Below are positions 46,900-57,784 of a DNA stretch of 64,000 nucleotides, in pieces. Position numbers and translations under genes: made by a program. Position 1 is the first letter of the stretch. Each line of letters starts with the position of its first letter. Where the stretch lies: positions 395,890 to 459,889 of the forward strand of contig JANSXE010000003.1 in the NCBI GenBank assembly GCA_024743195.1. Reading direction: 5' to 3'. The notes beneath the pieces are model-generated. The model worked only from the letters and a program-made list of their open reading frames with translations. It made no database searches and was not told the DNA's origin. Source of the DNA: Alphaproteobacteria bacterium (GTDB taxonomy: Bacteria; Pseudomonadota; Alphaproteobacteria; UBA8366; Aestuariispiraceae).

Positions 46900-47293
46900 C
46901 CTGCGTTTCCTCGCCCCTGAGGGCGCAGCCGACATAGACGAGCCCGGCCGGCTTGCGATGGGACGCCCCGGGCCCGGCGACCCCCGTCACCGAAAGCGCC
47001 AGATCGACGGGCGCGGCCTGTAGCGCGCCGTCCGCCATGGCGCGGGCGACCGCCTCGCTGACGGCGCCGACGGTCTCGAAAAGCTCCATCGGCACGCCGA
47101 GCAGATCGCGCTTGGCCTGATTGGTGTAGGTCACGAAGCCGCGCTCGACCACCTTGGAGGAGCCGGCGACCGCGGTCAGGCACCCTGACACCAGGCCGCC
47201 GGTGCAGGATTCCGCGCAGGCGAGCATCAGCCCCTTCGCTTCGCACAGCGCGTGCAGGCGGCGCGCGTCGGCCAGAAGATCTTCGGGAAACAT
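46808..47293 (-). CDS. cinA: CinA C-terminal (nicotinamide-nucleotide amidohydrolase-like) protein
   Basis: 161 residues, the length of single-domain CinA C-terminal/PncC proteins. LMLACAESCTGGLVSGCLTAVAGSSKVVERGFVTYTNQAKRDLLGV is the family signature, with Ser/Cys/Thr and Lys active-site residues, and ALSVTGVAGPGASHRKPAGLVYVG follows. The family deamidates nicotinamide mononucleotide. Its ATG shares one base with the pgpA stop (TGATG), so pgpA-cinA are coupled; ispDF lies upstream in the same transcript. Confidence 0.92.
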   Translation of the reverse strand: MFPEDLLADARRLHALCEAKGLMLACAESCTGGLVSGCLTAVAGSSKVVERGFVTYTNQAKRDLLGVPMELFETVGAVSEAVARAMADGALQAAPVDLALSVTGVAGPGASHRKPAGLVYVGCALRGEETQVSENHFSGDRDAVRLQSVGKALAMALARLH

Positions 47294-47814
47294 CACAACA
47301 GGCCTCCGAACTCTACGAGCGCCCACAGGATCGCGCCGGCCGCCGCGCCCGCCAGCAGGTCGTCGACCATGACGCCGAACCCGCCGGGGAGGCGGCGGTC
47401 CGCCCAACCGATCGGCCCCGGTTTCCAGATGTCGAACAACCGGAACAGCAGGAAGGCCGCCGCCGCTCCCTGCAAGGTGAGGGCGGCCCCGGCCAGCGGC
47501 AAGGCCGCCAGCGCGATCCATTGGCCCGCCACCTCATCGATCACCACTTCCGGCGCGTCATGCCGTCCCGCGCCGCGCTCGTACGCGTCCGCCGCCCAGA
47601 CGCCGCCGACGGCCGCCAGCGCCGCCGCCAGATAGAGCGCCAGCGGATTGATCGCCCAGAGCCCGCAGCCGATCGCCAGCGCTGCGAGCGATCCCCAGGT
47701 CCCCGGCGCCGGCCGCAAGAGCCCGGCCCCAAACCACAGGGCGATCAGCGTCGCCAGCATCGGCGGTCCGCCGCGCGGGGGCGGCTGGACGCCGTCGCCC
47801 TGCGGCTCAGTCAT
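47293..47814 (-). CDS. pgpA: Phosphatidylglycerophosphatase A
   Basis: Membrane phosphatase of 173 residues that converts phosphatidylglycerophosphate to phosphatidylglycerol. [11 protein letters not shown] near the start, [13 protein letters not shown] (acidic catalytic motif) and the [32 protein letters not shown] region are diagnostic. Several hydrophobic helices. The stop overlaps the cinA start by 1 base and its start overlaps the ispDF stop by 8 bp, a tightly packed operon. Confidence 0.95.
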   Translation of the reverse strand: MTEPQGDGVQPPPRGGPPMLATLIALWFGAGLLRPAPGTWGSLAALAIGCGLWAINPLALYLAAALAAVGGVWAADAYERGAGRHDAPEVVIDEVAGQWIALAALPLAGAALTLQGAAAAFLLFRLFDIWKPGPIGWADRRLPGGFGVMVDDLLAGAAAGAILWALVEFGGLL

Positions 47815-49081
47815 CGTCGCACGGGTCGGCGGAGGGCAGGGCGAGGGTGGCCGCGGCCTGCGCGGCCGCGCCTTCCTTGCGGCCGGTGAAGCCCAGCCCT
47901 TCCGTGGTCGTCGCCTTGATCGAGACGCGCGCGGTCGCGACGCCGGCGATCTCCGCGATGCGCCGGCGCATGGCCTCGCGATGCGGGCCGATCTTGGGCG
48001 CCTCGCAGATCAGCGTCACGTCGAGATGGCGGATCGCGCCGCCCCGCGCCGCAACCAACCCGACGGCGTGGGCGAGAAAGGCCGACGAATCGGCCCCACG
48101 CCATTGCGGATCGCTGGGCGGGAAATGCTGGCCGATGTCGCCGTCGCCAAGCGCCCCCAGAATCGCGTCGGTCAGCGCGTGCAGACCGACATCCGCGTCC
48201 GAATGCCCGGCGAGCCCGCGATCATGCGCAAGGCGCACGCCGCACAAGGTCACGTGATCGCCCGCCGTGAAGCGGTGCACGTCGTATCCGGACCCCACCC
48301 GCGTCTCCAGCGCGCCGGCGAGCAGCCGCTCGGCGCGCGCGAAATCCTCCGCCGTGGTCAATTTCTGCGCCTCCCATGCGCCGGGAACGAGAATCACCGT
48401 CTTGCCCATCGCCTCGAACAGACCCGCGTCGTCGGTCGCCGGCGCGACGCCGGCCAGCGCCGCCTCGCGATGGGCCGCCAGGATGTCGGGGAAGCGGAAG
48501 CCCTGCGGCGTCTGCACGGCGTAGAGGTCATCGCGCGGCGCCGTTTCCTCGACATGAAGGGCTCCGTCCGCGTCGGCGCGGCCGCGCTTCAACGTGTCCG
48601 CAACCGCCAACGCCGGGACGGCTGCGCCGGCCTCGGACGCGGCGCGAATCACCCGGGAGATCATCGCCGCCGGCGCGCCCGGTCTTGCAGCGTCGTGGAT
48701 CAGCACAAGATCCGGCGGCGGCCGCATCCCTTTTTCGAGTGATTTCAGGCCATTGAAGACCGACTCTTGACGGGTTGCGCCGCCGAGGATCGGGTCGGCG
48801 AGGCCCAGGGCGCCGACGGCGCTGCGATAGCGCTCTTGATCCTCCGCGCCGATCACGCAGCGCACCTCGTCCACCTCAGGATGCGCAAGAAAGGCGTCGA
48901 CCGCGCGACGCAGCACGGCCCGGCCCGCCAACAGGCGGTATTGCTTCGGTACGCCGCCGCCGGCGCGCACGCCGCGTCCGGCCGCGACGACCAGCGCGGC
49001 GACGCGCGGCCGCATGGGCGCGGCGTCGCGAGAGCCGTCGGGAAACGCGGCGATCGAGGCTTTGGCGGCGGGTTCTGTCAT
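47807..49081 (-). CDS. ispDF: Bifunctional IspD-IspF (MEP pathway isoprenoid enzyme)
   Basis: Fusion of 424 residues. The N-terminal part is IspD cytidylyltransferase ([54 protein letters not shown]). The C-terminal part is IspF, 2-C-methyl-D-erythritol 2,4-cyclodiphosphate synthase ([58 protein letters not shown] with Zn ligands Asp/His). The ispD-ispF fusion is typical of alphaproteobacteria. The start is the ATG at 49079-49081; the frame stays open for a further 266 codons upstream but reads antisense to the ccsA-like gene there. Confidence 0.96.
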   Translation of the reverse strand: MTEPAAKASIAAFPDGSRDAAPMRPRVAALVVAAGRGVRAGGGVPKQYRLLAGRAVLRRAVDAFLAHPEVDEVRCVIGAEDQERYRSAVGALGLADPILGGATRQESVFNGLKSLEKGMRPPPDLVLIHDAARPGAPAAMISRVIRAASEAGAAVPALAVADTLKRGRADADGALHVEETAPRDDLYAVQTPQGFRFPDILAAHREAALAGVAPATDDAGLFEAMGKTVILVPGAWEAQKLTTAEDFARAERLLAGALETRVGSGYDVHRFTAGDHVTLCGVRLAHDRGLAGHSDADVGLHALTDAILGALGDGDIGQHFPPSDPQWRGADSSAFLAHAVGLVAARGGAIRHLDVTLICEAPKIGPHREAMRRRIAEIAGVATARVSIKATTTEGLGFTGRKEGAAAQAAATLALPSADPCDDD

Positions 49082-49135
49082 GGGCGTGCGAAGCAGGTCG
49101 TGAAGGGACGGATGCGCGGTGCTATATAACCCGCC

Positions 49136-49957
49136 ATGAGCGCTGTGTCCCTTCCTCTTCACCTGCTGGCCGCCGCGAGCCTGCTGCCCGCGGCGCTGGC
49201 TCTGCTGCTGCGCCCGGTCGAGCGGGCGGCGGGCCGGGACGCGATCTATTGGGGCTTGCTGCTGCTCGGCGCCGCGGGCCCGATCGGGCTCAGCGTCGCG
49301 CTGCTCGGGGGCGGATGGCGGGCGGGCTTCGGGATCTCGCTTTGGGTGACGGCGGCGGGCGCGATCACGGTGTTCGCGATCATCGCGGCCATCGAGCCGA
49401 CGGCGCGGCGGCTGATCCTGCTGCTTGCGCCCTATCTGGCGCTGCTCGGGCTGATCGCGACCGTCTGGGCGGAGACCGAGCAGGCGGGACCGGCCATCGG
49501 CCGGGACGCGCGCGATCCATGGCTGACGCTGCATATCGTGATCTCGGTCGCCGCCTATTCGGTGATCTCGCTCTCGGCGATTGCGGCGCTGTCCACCATC
49601 CTGCAGGAGCGCGCGCTGAAGCGCCGGACCCCCAGCCGGCTGACCCGCCGACTTCCCGCCGCCGCCGACGCGGAGGCGCTGGAGCATCGCCTGCTCTTTG
49701 CGGCGGAACTGCTGCTCGGTCTCGGCCTGCTGACGGGGATGGGCGCGCTGATGGCCCAGACCGGGCGGATCTTCGTCGTCGATCACAAGACGATGCTGAC
49801 CCTGGTCGCCTTCGCCGCCATCGCCGGCCTGCTGTGGGCGCGGGCGCGCCTGGGGCTGCGCGGACGCAAGGCGGCGCACTACGTGCTGTTGGCCTATCTG
49901 CTGATCACGCTGGGCTTTCCAGGGGTTAAGTTCGTCACCGACGTGCTGATCCGCTGA
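49136..49957 (+). CDS. CcsA/YpjD-like cytochrome c assembly-type membrane protein
   Basis: 273 residues, about eight hydrophobic helices. [36 protein letters not shown] and [58 protein letters not shown] match the CcsA-like family, which includes heme-handling proteins of system II and the widespread YpjD proteins of unknown detail. A true system II partner (Ccs1) is not present, so the role may be as an accessory membrane protein. Divergent from ispDF (54-bp gap). Confidence 0.8.
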   Translation: MSAVSLPLHLLAAASLLPAALALLLRPVERAAGRDAIYWGLLLLGAAGPIGLSVALLGGGWRAGFGISLWVTAAGAITVFAIIAAIEPTARRLILLLAPYLALLGLIATVWAETEQAGPAIGRDARDPWLTLHIVISVAAYSVISLSAIAALSTILQERALKRRTPSRLTRRLPAAADAEALEHRLLFAAELLLGLGLLTGMGALMAQTGRIFVVDHKTMLTLVAFAAIAGLLWARARLGLRGRKAAHYVLLAYLLITLGFPGVKFVTDVLIR

Positions 49958-50049
49958 GGGCCTGCGCGCGATTTCCTTTTACAGCCGGGCCCTTTCGGGC
50001 GTACAAGGCCGACAACACTGCCTATAGTTTGGGCGAATTGGGGTAGCGG

Positions 50050-51168
50050 ATGCCAACTGCCTATTCGGCGGGCAATGACCGGGCGTCAGACGCGAAAGCG
50101 CGCCCGGCGCTTCGGATCGGGTCCTTCGCGATCGATCCGCCGGTGCTGCTCGCCCCGATGTCGGGCGTCACCGATCCGCCGTTTCGGCGGTTGGCCCGCC
50201 GGCTCGGCGCCCCGGCCGTCGTCTCCGAGATGATCGCGAGCCGGGAAGCCTTGCGCGAATCCCGCGTCACGCTCAACCGCCTCAAGGCCGAGCGCGACGA
50301 GCGCCCCCGGATCGTGCAACTCGCCGGGCATGATCCGGCGGCCGTCGCCGAGGCGGTGCGGTTCTGCCTCGACCTCGGGGCGGACGCGATCGACCTCAAC
50401 TTCGGCTGTCCGGCCAAGAAGGTCACCAACAAGGAGTGCGGCTCGGCCCTGATGCGGGAGCCGGACCGGGCGGCCGCCATCATGGAGGCCGCGGTCGAGG
50501 CGGCCGCGCCCCACGGCGCGCCGGTGACGGCGAAAATGCGCACCGGCTGGGCCGCCGACGCGCGCAACGCGCCGGAGATCGCGCGCCGGGCGGAAGCCGT
50601 CGGAATCGCCGCGCTGACCGTGCATGGCCGAACGCGCGACCAGAAATACGCGGGCGCCGCCGATTGGCGCTTCATCCGGGAGGTGAAACAGGCCGTCTCG
50701 ATCCCCGTCACGGCGAACGGCGACGTCGTCGATGCGGCGAGCCTGGACGCCTGCCTGGCGCAGTCCGGCGCGGACGCCGTGATGATCGGCCGCGGTGCCT
50801 ATGGCCGCCCGTGGATCGTGGGGCAGGCCGCGCAGTACATGCGCACCGGGCGCTGGCCCGACGATCCGCCGCCGTCCGTCGTCGCGGACCTGACGATCGA
50901 GCATTACGAGGCGATGCTGAGCCACTACGGCCGCCATCGCGGGCTGCGGCACGCCCGCAAGCATCTGAGCTGGTCGCTGAAGGCGGCGCGCGACCGGGAC
51001 GGGCGGGGCCTGCCGGGCGCCGCCGCGCTGCGCGACCGGCTGATGCGCGAAGAGGACCCCGCGGCGGTCATCCGGCTGCTGCGCGAGGCCTTCGCCCGCC
51101 TGGAGGGCGCCGGAGCGCCCGACCGTAGGGGCGACGTCGATCGGTTGGGCGCCCGCGAGGCCGCATGA
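50050..51168 (+). CDS. dusB: tRNA-dihydrouridine synthase B
   Basis: FMN enzyme of 372 residues that reduces uridine in the D-loop of tRNA. PVLLAPMSGVTDPPFRRL, IVQLAGHDPAAVAEAV, DLNFGCPAKKVTNKECGSALM (catalytic Cys) and ALTVHGRTRDQKYAGAADW identify the DusB/NifR3 subfamily. At the head of the ntr cluster, as in Rhodobacter nifR3-ntrB-ntrC. The C-terminal about 30 residues are Asp/Arg-rich and not conserved. Confidence 0.95.
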   Translation: MPTAYSAGNDRASDAKARPALRIGSFAIDPPVLLAPMSGVTDPPFRRLARRLGAPAVVSEMIASREALRESRVTLNRLKAERDERPRIVQLAGHDPAAVAEAVRFCLDLGADAIDLNFGCPAKKVTNKECGSALMREPDRAAAIMEAAVEAAAPHGAPVTAKMRTGWAADARNAPEIARRAEAVGIAALTVHGRTRDQKYAGAADWRFIREVKQAVSIPVTANGDVVDAASLDACLAQSGADAVMIGRGAYGRPWIVGQAAQYMRTGRWPDDPPPSVVADLTIEHYEAMLSHYGRHRGLRHARKHLSWSLKAARDRDGRGLPGAAALRDRLMREEDPAAVIRLLREAFARLEGAGAPDRRGDVDRLGAREAA

Positions 51169-51181
51169 CGGAGCGCGCCCG

Positions 51182-52346
51182 ATGCTGAGGATCGCCGAAG
51201 ACCCGGAACCCGGGGCGGAGCGCGTCGCGCCGGCCGCCGACGCCATCCTCGACGCGCTGACCGAACCGGTCCTGGTGGTCGACCGCCAGGATGACGTGAT
51301 CTTCCTGAACGGGTCGGCCGAAATCTTCTTCTCCGCCAGCCGGGCGGCGCTCGCCGGGAGCAACCTGCAGACGCTGATCCCGCATGACAGCCCGCTCTTG
51401 GCGCTGGTCGCCAAGGTGCGCCGAACCCAGGCGAGCATGACGGAGTACGGGGTCCAGCTTCAGACGCCGCGGATCGGGCGGCACACATTGTCCATCGACG
51501 CGGCGCCGCTGGCCGACCTGGACGGCGCCGTGGTGATCACGCTGAAAGAGCACACCATCGCCGGCAAGATCGACGACGCGCTGACGCAGCGCGGCGCGGC
51601 GCGCTCGGTCAGCGCGCTCTCGGCGATGTTGGCGCACGAGGTCAAGAACCCGCTGTCCGGCATCCGCGGGGCGGCGCAACTTCTGGAATCGATGGTTCCG
51701 GGCGAGGACCGCGCGCTCACCCAACTGATCCAGGAGGAGACCGACCGCATCGTGAAGCTGGTCGAGCGCATGGAGGTGTTCTCCGACCGGCCGACCCTGG
51801 AGCGCTCGGCGGTCAACATCCATGTCGTCCTCGACCGCGTGCTGCAGCTCGCCCGCAACGGCTTCGCCAAGGGCGTTCGGCTGACGGCCGACTACGACCC
51901 GTCCCTGCCGCCCGTCTACGGCGACAAGGACCAGCTGGTCCAGGTCTTCCTGAACCTGGTGAAGAACGCGGCCGAGGCGGTTCAGGGCGCCGGCGTCCCG
52001 GACGCCGAGATCGTCGTCAAGACCGCTTTCCGACACGGCGTGCGGCTCGCGGTGCCGGGCCTCGACAGCCGCATGCATCTGCCCTTGGTCGTCATGGTGC
52101 GCGACAACGGCCCCGGCATCCCGGAAGACATCCGCCGCCATCTCTTCGACCCCTTCATCACGACCAAGCAGGGCGGGACCGGTCTGGGCCTCGCGCTGGC
52201 CGCCAAACTGATCGGCGATCATGGCGGCGTCATCGATATGGAGAGCCGGCCGCGCCGCACCGTGTTCAGCGTGATGCTGCCGATGCTGCGCACGGCGACG
52301 CCGTTCGACCCGGAGAGTGACGGGGAGGCAGGGGAGGTCCGCGGCC

Positions 52347-52354
<8 letters not shown>
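51182..52354 (+). CDS. ntrB: Nitrogen-regulation sensor kinase NtrB
   Basis: Cytosolic sensor of 390 residues. A PAS domain ([30 protein letters not shown]) is followed by HisKA with the phosphorylated His in [19 protein letters not shown], then HATPase_c with N ([10 protein letters not shown]), DNGPGIP and [17 protein letters not shown] boxes. It phosphorylates or dephosphorylates NtrC under control of PII. No membrane segment. Overlaps ntrC by 8 bp. Confidence 0.96.
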
Positions 52355-53816
<1,462 letters not shown>

Positions 53817-53884
53817 ACCGGGGCGAAGGCGCGGCCGCGCGGCGCTTGGCCCCGCATCCGCGGCCCGCGACGGACCCGAGGATC

Positions 53885-56269
53885 ATGAGCGCAGACGCCG
53901 ACAAGCTGGACGCCGAGGCGGAAGAGGAGACGGCCGGCGCAGCCGACCGCAGCGGCGGCCGCGGGCTTGCGCGCCGCCTCGTCGACTGGTTCGCCAGCCC
54001 TCGGGTCTCCCGCATCATGGCGTTCCTGCTGCTCGGCCTGGCGATCGCGGCGGGGGCGGGCACCTATGCGGCCTTCACGGGCGTTCCGCCCTTTGGCGAC
54101 GATCCGGACATCCTCGTCGCCCTGATCAACCTCAATCTGGTCCTGCTGCTGCTCGTCAGCGTGATCGTCATCCGCCGCATCGTCGCCGTCTGGGCGGAGC
54201 GGCGTCGCGGATCGGCCGGGTCCAGGCTCTATGTCAAGCTCGTGGTGCTGTTCGGACTGCTGTCGGTCGCGCCGGCGATTGTCGTCGCGATCTTCTCCTG
54301 GCTGTTCTTCGACCTGGGGTTGGAGAGTTGGTTCAGCGAACGGGTGCGCACGGCGGTCTCCGAGAGCCGCGAGGTGGCGGAGGCCTATCTCGACGAGCAC
54401 CAAAAGAATATTCGCACCGACGCGCTGCGCATCGCCCGCGACCTGAACAACGACGCGCGCCTGCTGCAACCGAACCCCACGCTGATGAACCGCATGCTGG
54501 ACATTCAGCTTCGGCTGCGCGACCTCAGCGAGGCGATCATCTTCGAAGGCTCGACGCGTCGCATCGTCTCCCGCGCCGGGCTGACCGTCGTCCTGGAGTT
54601 CGAGCCGATCAAGGAGTCCTTCGTCGCGGAGGCCGCCCAGGGCGAGGTGGTGCTGCTCACCAGCGACGCCGACGATCGGGTGCGCGCGCTCATCAAGCTC
54701 GACAATTTCATCGACCTTTATCTCTATATCGGCCGCCTGGTGGACCCGAAGGTGTTGGCGCGGATCGAGCAGACGATCGGCGCCGTGCAGCAGTTCGAGC
54801 GCCTGGAGGGTCAGCGATCCGACATCCGCGTTTCCTTCGCGCTCGCCTTCATGGTGGTGTCGATGCTTCTGCTGCTCACCGCGGTCTGGATCGGCCTGAA
54901 TGTCGCCAGCCAGCTCTCCCAACCGATCAGCATCCTGATCGGCGCCACCGAGAAGGTGCGCAGCGGCGATCTCGCCGCCCGCGTGCCGGAGAGCGGGGAC
55001 CGCGACGACGAACTCGGCCTCTTGAGCCGCGCCTTCAACAGGATGACGACACAGCTCAGCTCCCAGCGCGGCGAACTGCTCGAGGCCGCCAAACAGATCG
55101 ACGAACGCCGACGCTTCACCGAAGCCGTCCTGGCCGGCGTCTCCGCCGGGGTGATCGGATTGGACGCCGACGGGCGCATCGACCTGCCGAACCGTGCGGC
55201 GTCCGATCTTCTGGGGATCGAACTGGACGAGCATCTGGGCGATCCCCTGGCCGACGCGGCGCCGGAAATGGCGCCGCTGCTCGAAGAGGCGCGGGCCAAG
55301 CGTTCGGGCCGGTTTGCGGAATCGCAGATCCGGATCGCGCGCAACGGCTACGCGCGCACCCTGCTCGTGCGGGTTGGGGCGGAGCGGGAGGAGGACGCGC
55401 GCGGAGTCCCCAGCGGTCCGGTGCAGGGCTATGTCGTCACCTTCGACGACGTGTCGCTTCTGCTCGCCGCGCAGCGCAAGGCGGCCTGGGCCGACGTAGC
55501 GCGCCGGATCGCCCACGAAATCAAGAACCCGCTGACCCCGATCCAGCTCTCGGCGGAGCGTCTGAAACGAAAGTACCTCAAAGAGATAGAGAGCGATCCT
55601 GAGACCTTCGTCACCTGCACCGACACGATCGTGCGCCATGTCGGCGACATCGGCCGGATGGTGGACGAGTTCTCCAGCTTCGCACGCATGCCGGCCCCGA
55701 CAATGAGCGATCAGGATCTCAGCGACATCGTGCGTCAGGCGGTCTTCCTGCAGCGCAATGCGAATCCGGACGTGCAGTACGCGGTCGATTTGCCGCCTGC
55801 GCCGGTGCGCGCGCGCTGCGATGGGCGCCAGATCAGCCAGGTCGTGACCAATCTCTTGCAGAACGCCGCTGACGCGATCAACGGGCGCGAGCAGGCCGAC
55901 CCCGCGCCCGGACGGATCGCGGTGCGCTTGATTGACCGGGGCCGCCCGGACGACAATGGGTCGGATGGCGCGGCGGACGGCGCCGTGCGGATCGAGATCG
56001 AGGACAATGGCCGCGGCCTGCCGAGCGTCGATCGCGACCGTCTGACCGAACCTTATGTCACCACGCGCGAAAAGGGCACAGGCCTGGGGCTGGCGATCGT
56101 GAAGAAGATCATGGAAGACCATGGCGGCGCCTTGGATTTGCGCGACGCGCCCGGCGGGGCCGGAGCCCTTGTCGTGCTGACCCTGCCGCTGGAGCCTGCG
56201 TCGGGCGGCCGTGCGGGCCGGTCCGAGTCACTGGACGCGGCGCCGGGGGACGAAACGCATGGCGCATGA
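53885..56269 (+). CDS. ntrY: Membrane sensor kinase NtrY
   Basis: 794 residues. Three N-terminal transmembrane segments (around RIMAFLLLGLAIAAGAGTYAAF, VALINLNLVLLLLVSVIVI, LYVKLVVLFGLLSVAPAIVVAIFSWLFF) and a periplasmic/extracytosolic sensor stretch, a fourth segment at SFALAFMVVSMLLLLTAVWIGL, then HAMP, PAS, and HisKA with His in RIAHEIKNPLTPIQLSAERLKRKY, and HATPase_c (NLLQNAADAI, DNGRGLP, GTGLGLAIVKKIMEDHGG). Partner of NtrX in redox and nitrate-related control. Overlaps ntrX by 11 bp. Confidence 0.96.
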   Translation: MSADADKLDAEAEEETAGAADRSGGRGLARRLVDWFASPRVSRIMAFLLLGLAIAAGAGTYAAFTGVPPFGDDPDILVALINLNLVLLLLVSVIVIRRIVAVWAERRRGSAGSRLYVKLVVLFGLLSVAPAIVVAIFSWLFFDLGLESWFSERVRTAVSESREVAEAYLDEHQKNIRTDALRIARDLNNDARLLQPNPTLMNRMLDIQLRLRDLSEAIIFEGSTRRIVSRAGLTVVLEFEPIKESFVAEAAQGEVVLLTSDADDRVRALIKLDNFIDLYLYIGRLVDPKVLARIEQTIGAVQQFERLEGQRSDIRVSFALAFMVVSMLLLLTAVWIGLNVASQLSQPISILIGATEKVRSGDLAARVPESGDRDDELGLLSRAFNRMTTQLSSQRGELLEAAKQIDERRRFTEAVLAGVSAGVIGLDADGRIDLPNRAASDLLGIELDEHLGDPLADAAPEMAPLLEEARAKRSGRFAESQIRIARNGYARTLLVRVGAEREEDARGVPSGPVQGYVVTFDDVSLLLAAQRKAAWADVARRIAHEIKNPLTPIQLSAERLKRKYLKEIESDPETFVTCTDTIVRHVGDIGRMVDEFSSFARMPAPTMSDQDLSDIVRQAVFLQRNANPDVQYAVDLPPAPVRARCDGRQISQVVTNLLQNAADAINGREQADPAPGRIAVRLIDRGRPDDNGSDGAADGAVRIEIEDNGRGLPSVDRDRLTEPYVTTREKGTGLGLAIVKKIMEDHGGALDLRDAPGGAGALVVLTLPLEPASGGRAGRSESLDAAPGDETHGA

Positions 56270-57698
56270 CATCCTGATCGTCGACGACGAGGCGGACATC
56301 CGGATGCAGATCGCCGGCATCCTAGAGGACGAGGGCTATGAGCCGCGCGAGGCGGCGAACAGCGCGGAAGCGCTCGACGCCGTGGCGCGCCGCCAGCCGG
56401 CCCTGGTCGTCCTGGACGTCTGGCTGGCCGGCAGCGAGTTGGACGGGTTGCAGATTCTGGAGCGGATAAAGCGCGACCATCCCGCCCTGCCGGTCATCAT
56501 GATCAGCGGGCACGGCACCTTCGACATGGCCGTCAGCGCGACGAAGACCGGGGCCTACGATTTCATATCCAAGCCTTTCAAGACCGATGTGCTGTTGCAT
56601 ACGGTCGGCCGCGCGATCGAGGATTCGCGGCTGCGGCGGGAGAACGAATCCCTGCGCCGATTGTCGGGCGCGGCGCTCCTGGAGGAGCTCGTCGGCTCGT
56701 CGCCCGCGCTGCAGGACATCCGGCGGTCGATCGAGAAGCTGGCGCAAACCGACAGCCGGGTGCTGATTACCGGCCCGTCGGGGGCCGGAAAGGGCGCGAT
56801 CGCGCGCGTCATCCACGCCAAATCGGCCCGCCGCACAGGCCCGTTCATCCAGCTCAACTGCGCCGGCCTTCAGGCCGAAACGCTCGAGGAGGCTCTGTTC
56901 GGCCGGGAAGCGACCGCCGATACGCCTCGTCATGTCGGCGTGCTGGAGCAAGCCCACGGCGGCGCTTTGCTGTTGGACGAGGTGGCGGACATGCCGCCGC
57001 CGATCCAGGGAAAGATCGCCCGGGTCCTGCACAGCCTGCGCTTTCAGCGGTTGGGCGGCGCGCAGACGGTGGAGGTGAATGTCCGCATCCTGTCGACGAC
57101 GGCGCGCGACCTGTCCGCGCTGATGGCGGCGGGCGCGTTCCGGGAAGACCTGTTCTATCGCTTGGCCGTGGTGCCTCTGGCGGCGCCGCCGCTCAGCGAT
57201 CGCCGCGAGGACATCCCGGATCTGGCGCGTCATTTCATGCGGCTGGCGGCGACCGCGCGGGGCCGCACGCCGCGGCCGTTGGGCGAGGGCGCGCTCGCCG
57301 CGATGCAGGGGCACGACTGGCCCGGAAACGCCTGGGAAGTGATCAATGTGATCGAACGGCTTCTCTTGGAAAGCGGCGGCGGCGACGAGCCGATCGGGGC
57401 CGAGGCGGTGATCCAGGCGATCGGCGAGACGGGCCGGACGACGATCGGCTGGGAAGGGGCGGGCGAGGTGATGAATCGACCGCTGCGCGAGGCGCGCGAG
57501 GCCTTCGAGCGCGAATACCTGCTCTTCCATCTGACCCGGTTCGGCGGCAATATCAGCCGCACGGCGGAATTCGTGGGCATGGACCGTGCGGCGCTGCATC
57601 GTAAGCTGAAAGGGCTCGGCGTCAGCGCACCCAACCGCGCGACGACGGATCGGGCGCCGCCCGAAGGCGCCGCGGACGAACCGGCGGGCGCGCCGTGA
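56259..57698 (+). CDS. ntrX: Response regulator NtrX
   Basis: 479 residues. Receiver domain with Asp53 (VVLDVWLAGS), then an AAA+ domain with a modified Walker A (LITGPSGAGKGAIARV), Walker B ALLLDEVADMPPP, and a C-terminal HTH (NISRTAEFVGMDRAALHRKLKGLG). The GAFTGA loop is absent (LFGREATADTPRHVGVLEQA), as in other alphaproteobacterial NtrX, so it likely does not activate sigma-54 in the classical way. The stop overlaps a GTG that opens the small frame 57695-57784. Confidence 0.96.
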   Translation: MAHDILIVDDEADIRMQIAGILEDEGYEPREAANSAEALDAVARRQPALVVLDVWLAGSELDGLQILERIKRDHPALPVIMISGHGTFDMAVSATKTGAYDFISKPFKTDVLLHTVGRAIEDSRLRRENESLRRLSGAALLEELVGSSPALQDIRRSIEKLAQTDSRVLITGPSGAGKGAIARVIHAKSARRTGPFIQLNCAGLQAETLEEALFGREATADTPRHVGVLEQAHGGALLLDEVADMPPPIQGKIARVLHSLRFQRLGGAQTVEVNVRILSTTARDLSALMAAGAFREDLFYRLAVVPLAAPPLSDRREDIPDLARHFMRLAATARGRTPRPLGEGALAAMQGHDWPGNAWEVINVIERLLLESGGGDEPIGAEAVIQAIGETGRTTIGWEGAGEVMNRPLREAREAFEREYLLFHLTRFGGNISRTAEFVGMDRAALHRKLKGLGVSAPNRATTDRAPPEGAADEPAGAP

Positions 57699-57784
57699 CG
57701 GACGCTCAGCTTCCCCTTTCCACGGCCGCTCTTTCCATGGCCCCTCTATCCATGACCCCACTATCCATGGGACGATTCGCATGA
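57695..57784 (+). CDS. Candidate 29-aa small ORF coupling ntrX and trkA
   Basis: A GTG at 57695 overlaps the ntrX stop (GTGA), and the frame ends in TGA at 57782-57784, overlapping the trkA ATG (ATGA). The peptide has a five-residue repeat with a 15-bp DNA period: LPLST, AALSM, APLSM, TPLSM. The trkA start lacks a strong ribosome site, so translation through this frame could deliver ribosomes to trkA. It may be a true peptide or only a coupling leader; I cannot tell whether it is conserved. Overall composition (Pro, Leu, Ser, Met) shows no membrane helix. Confidence 0.5.
   Translation: MTDAQLPLSTAALSMAPLSMTPLSMGRFA

Noticed and set aside
49082..49879. Extended N-terminus for ispDF
   Set aside because: The open frame continues upstream but is antisense to the ccsA-like gene and has shadow composition; the ATG at 49081 fits the IspD family start.
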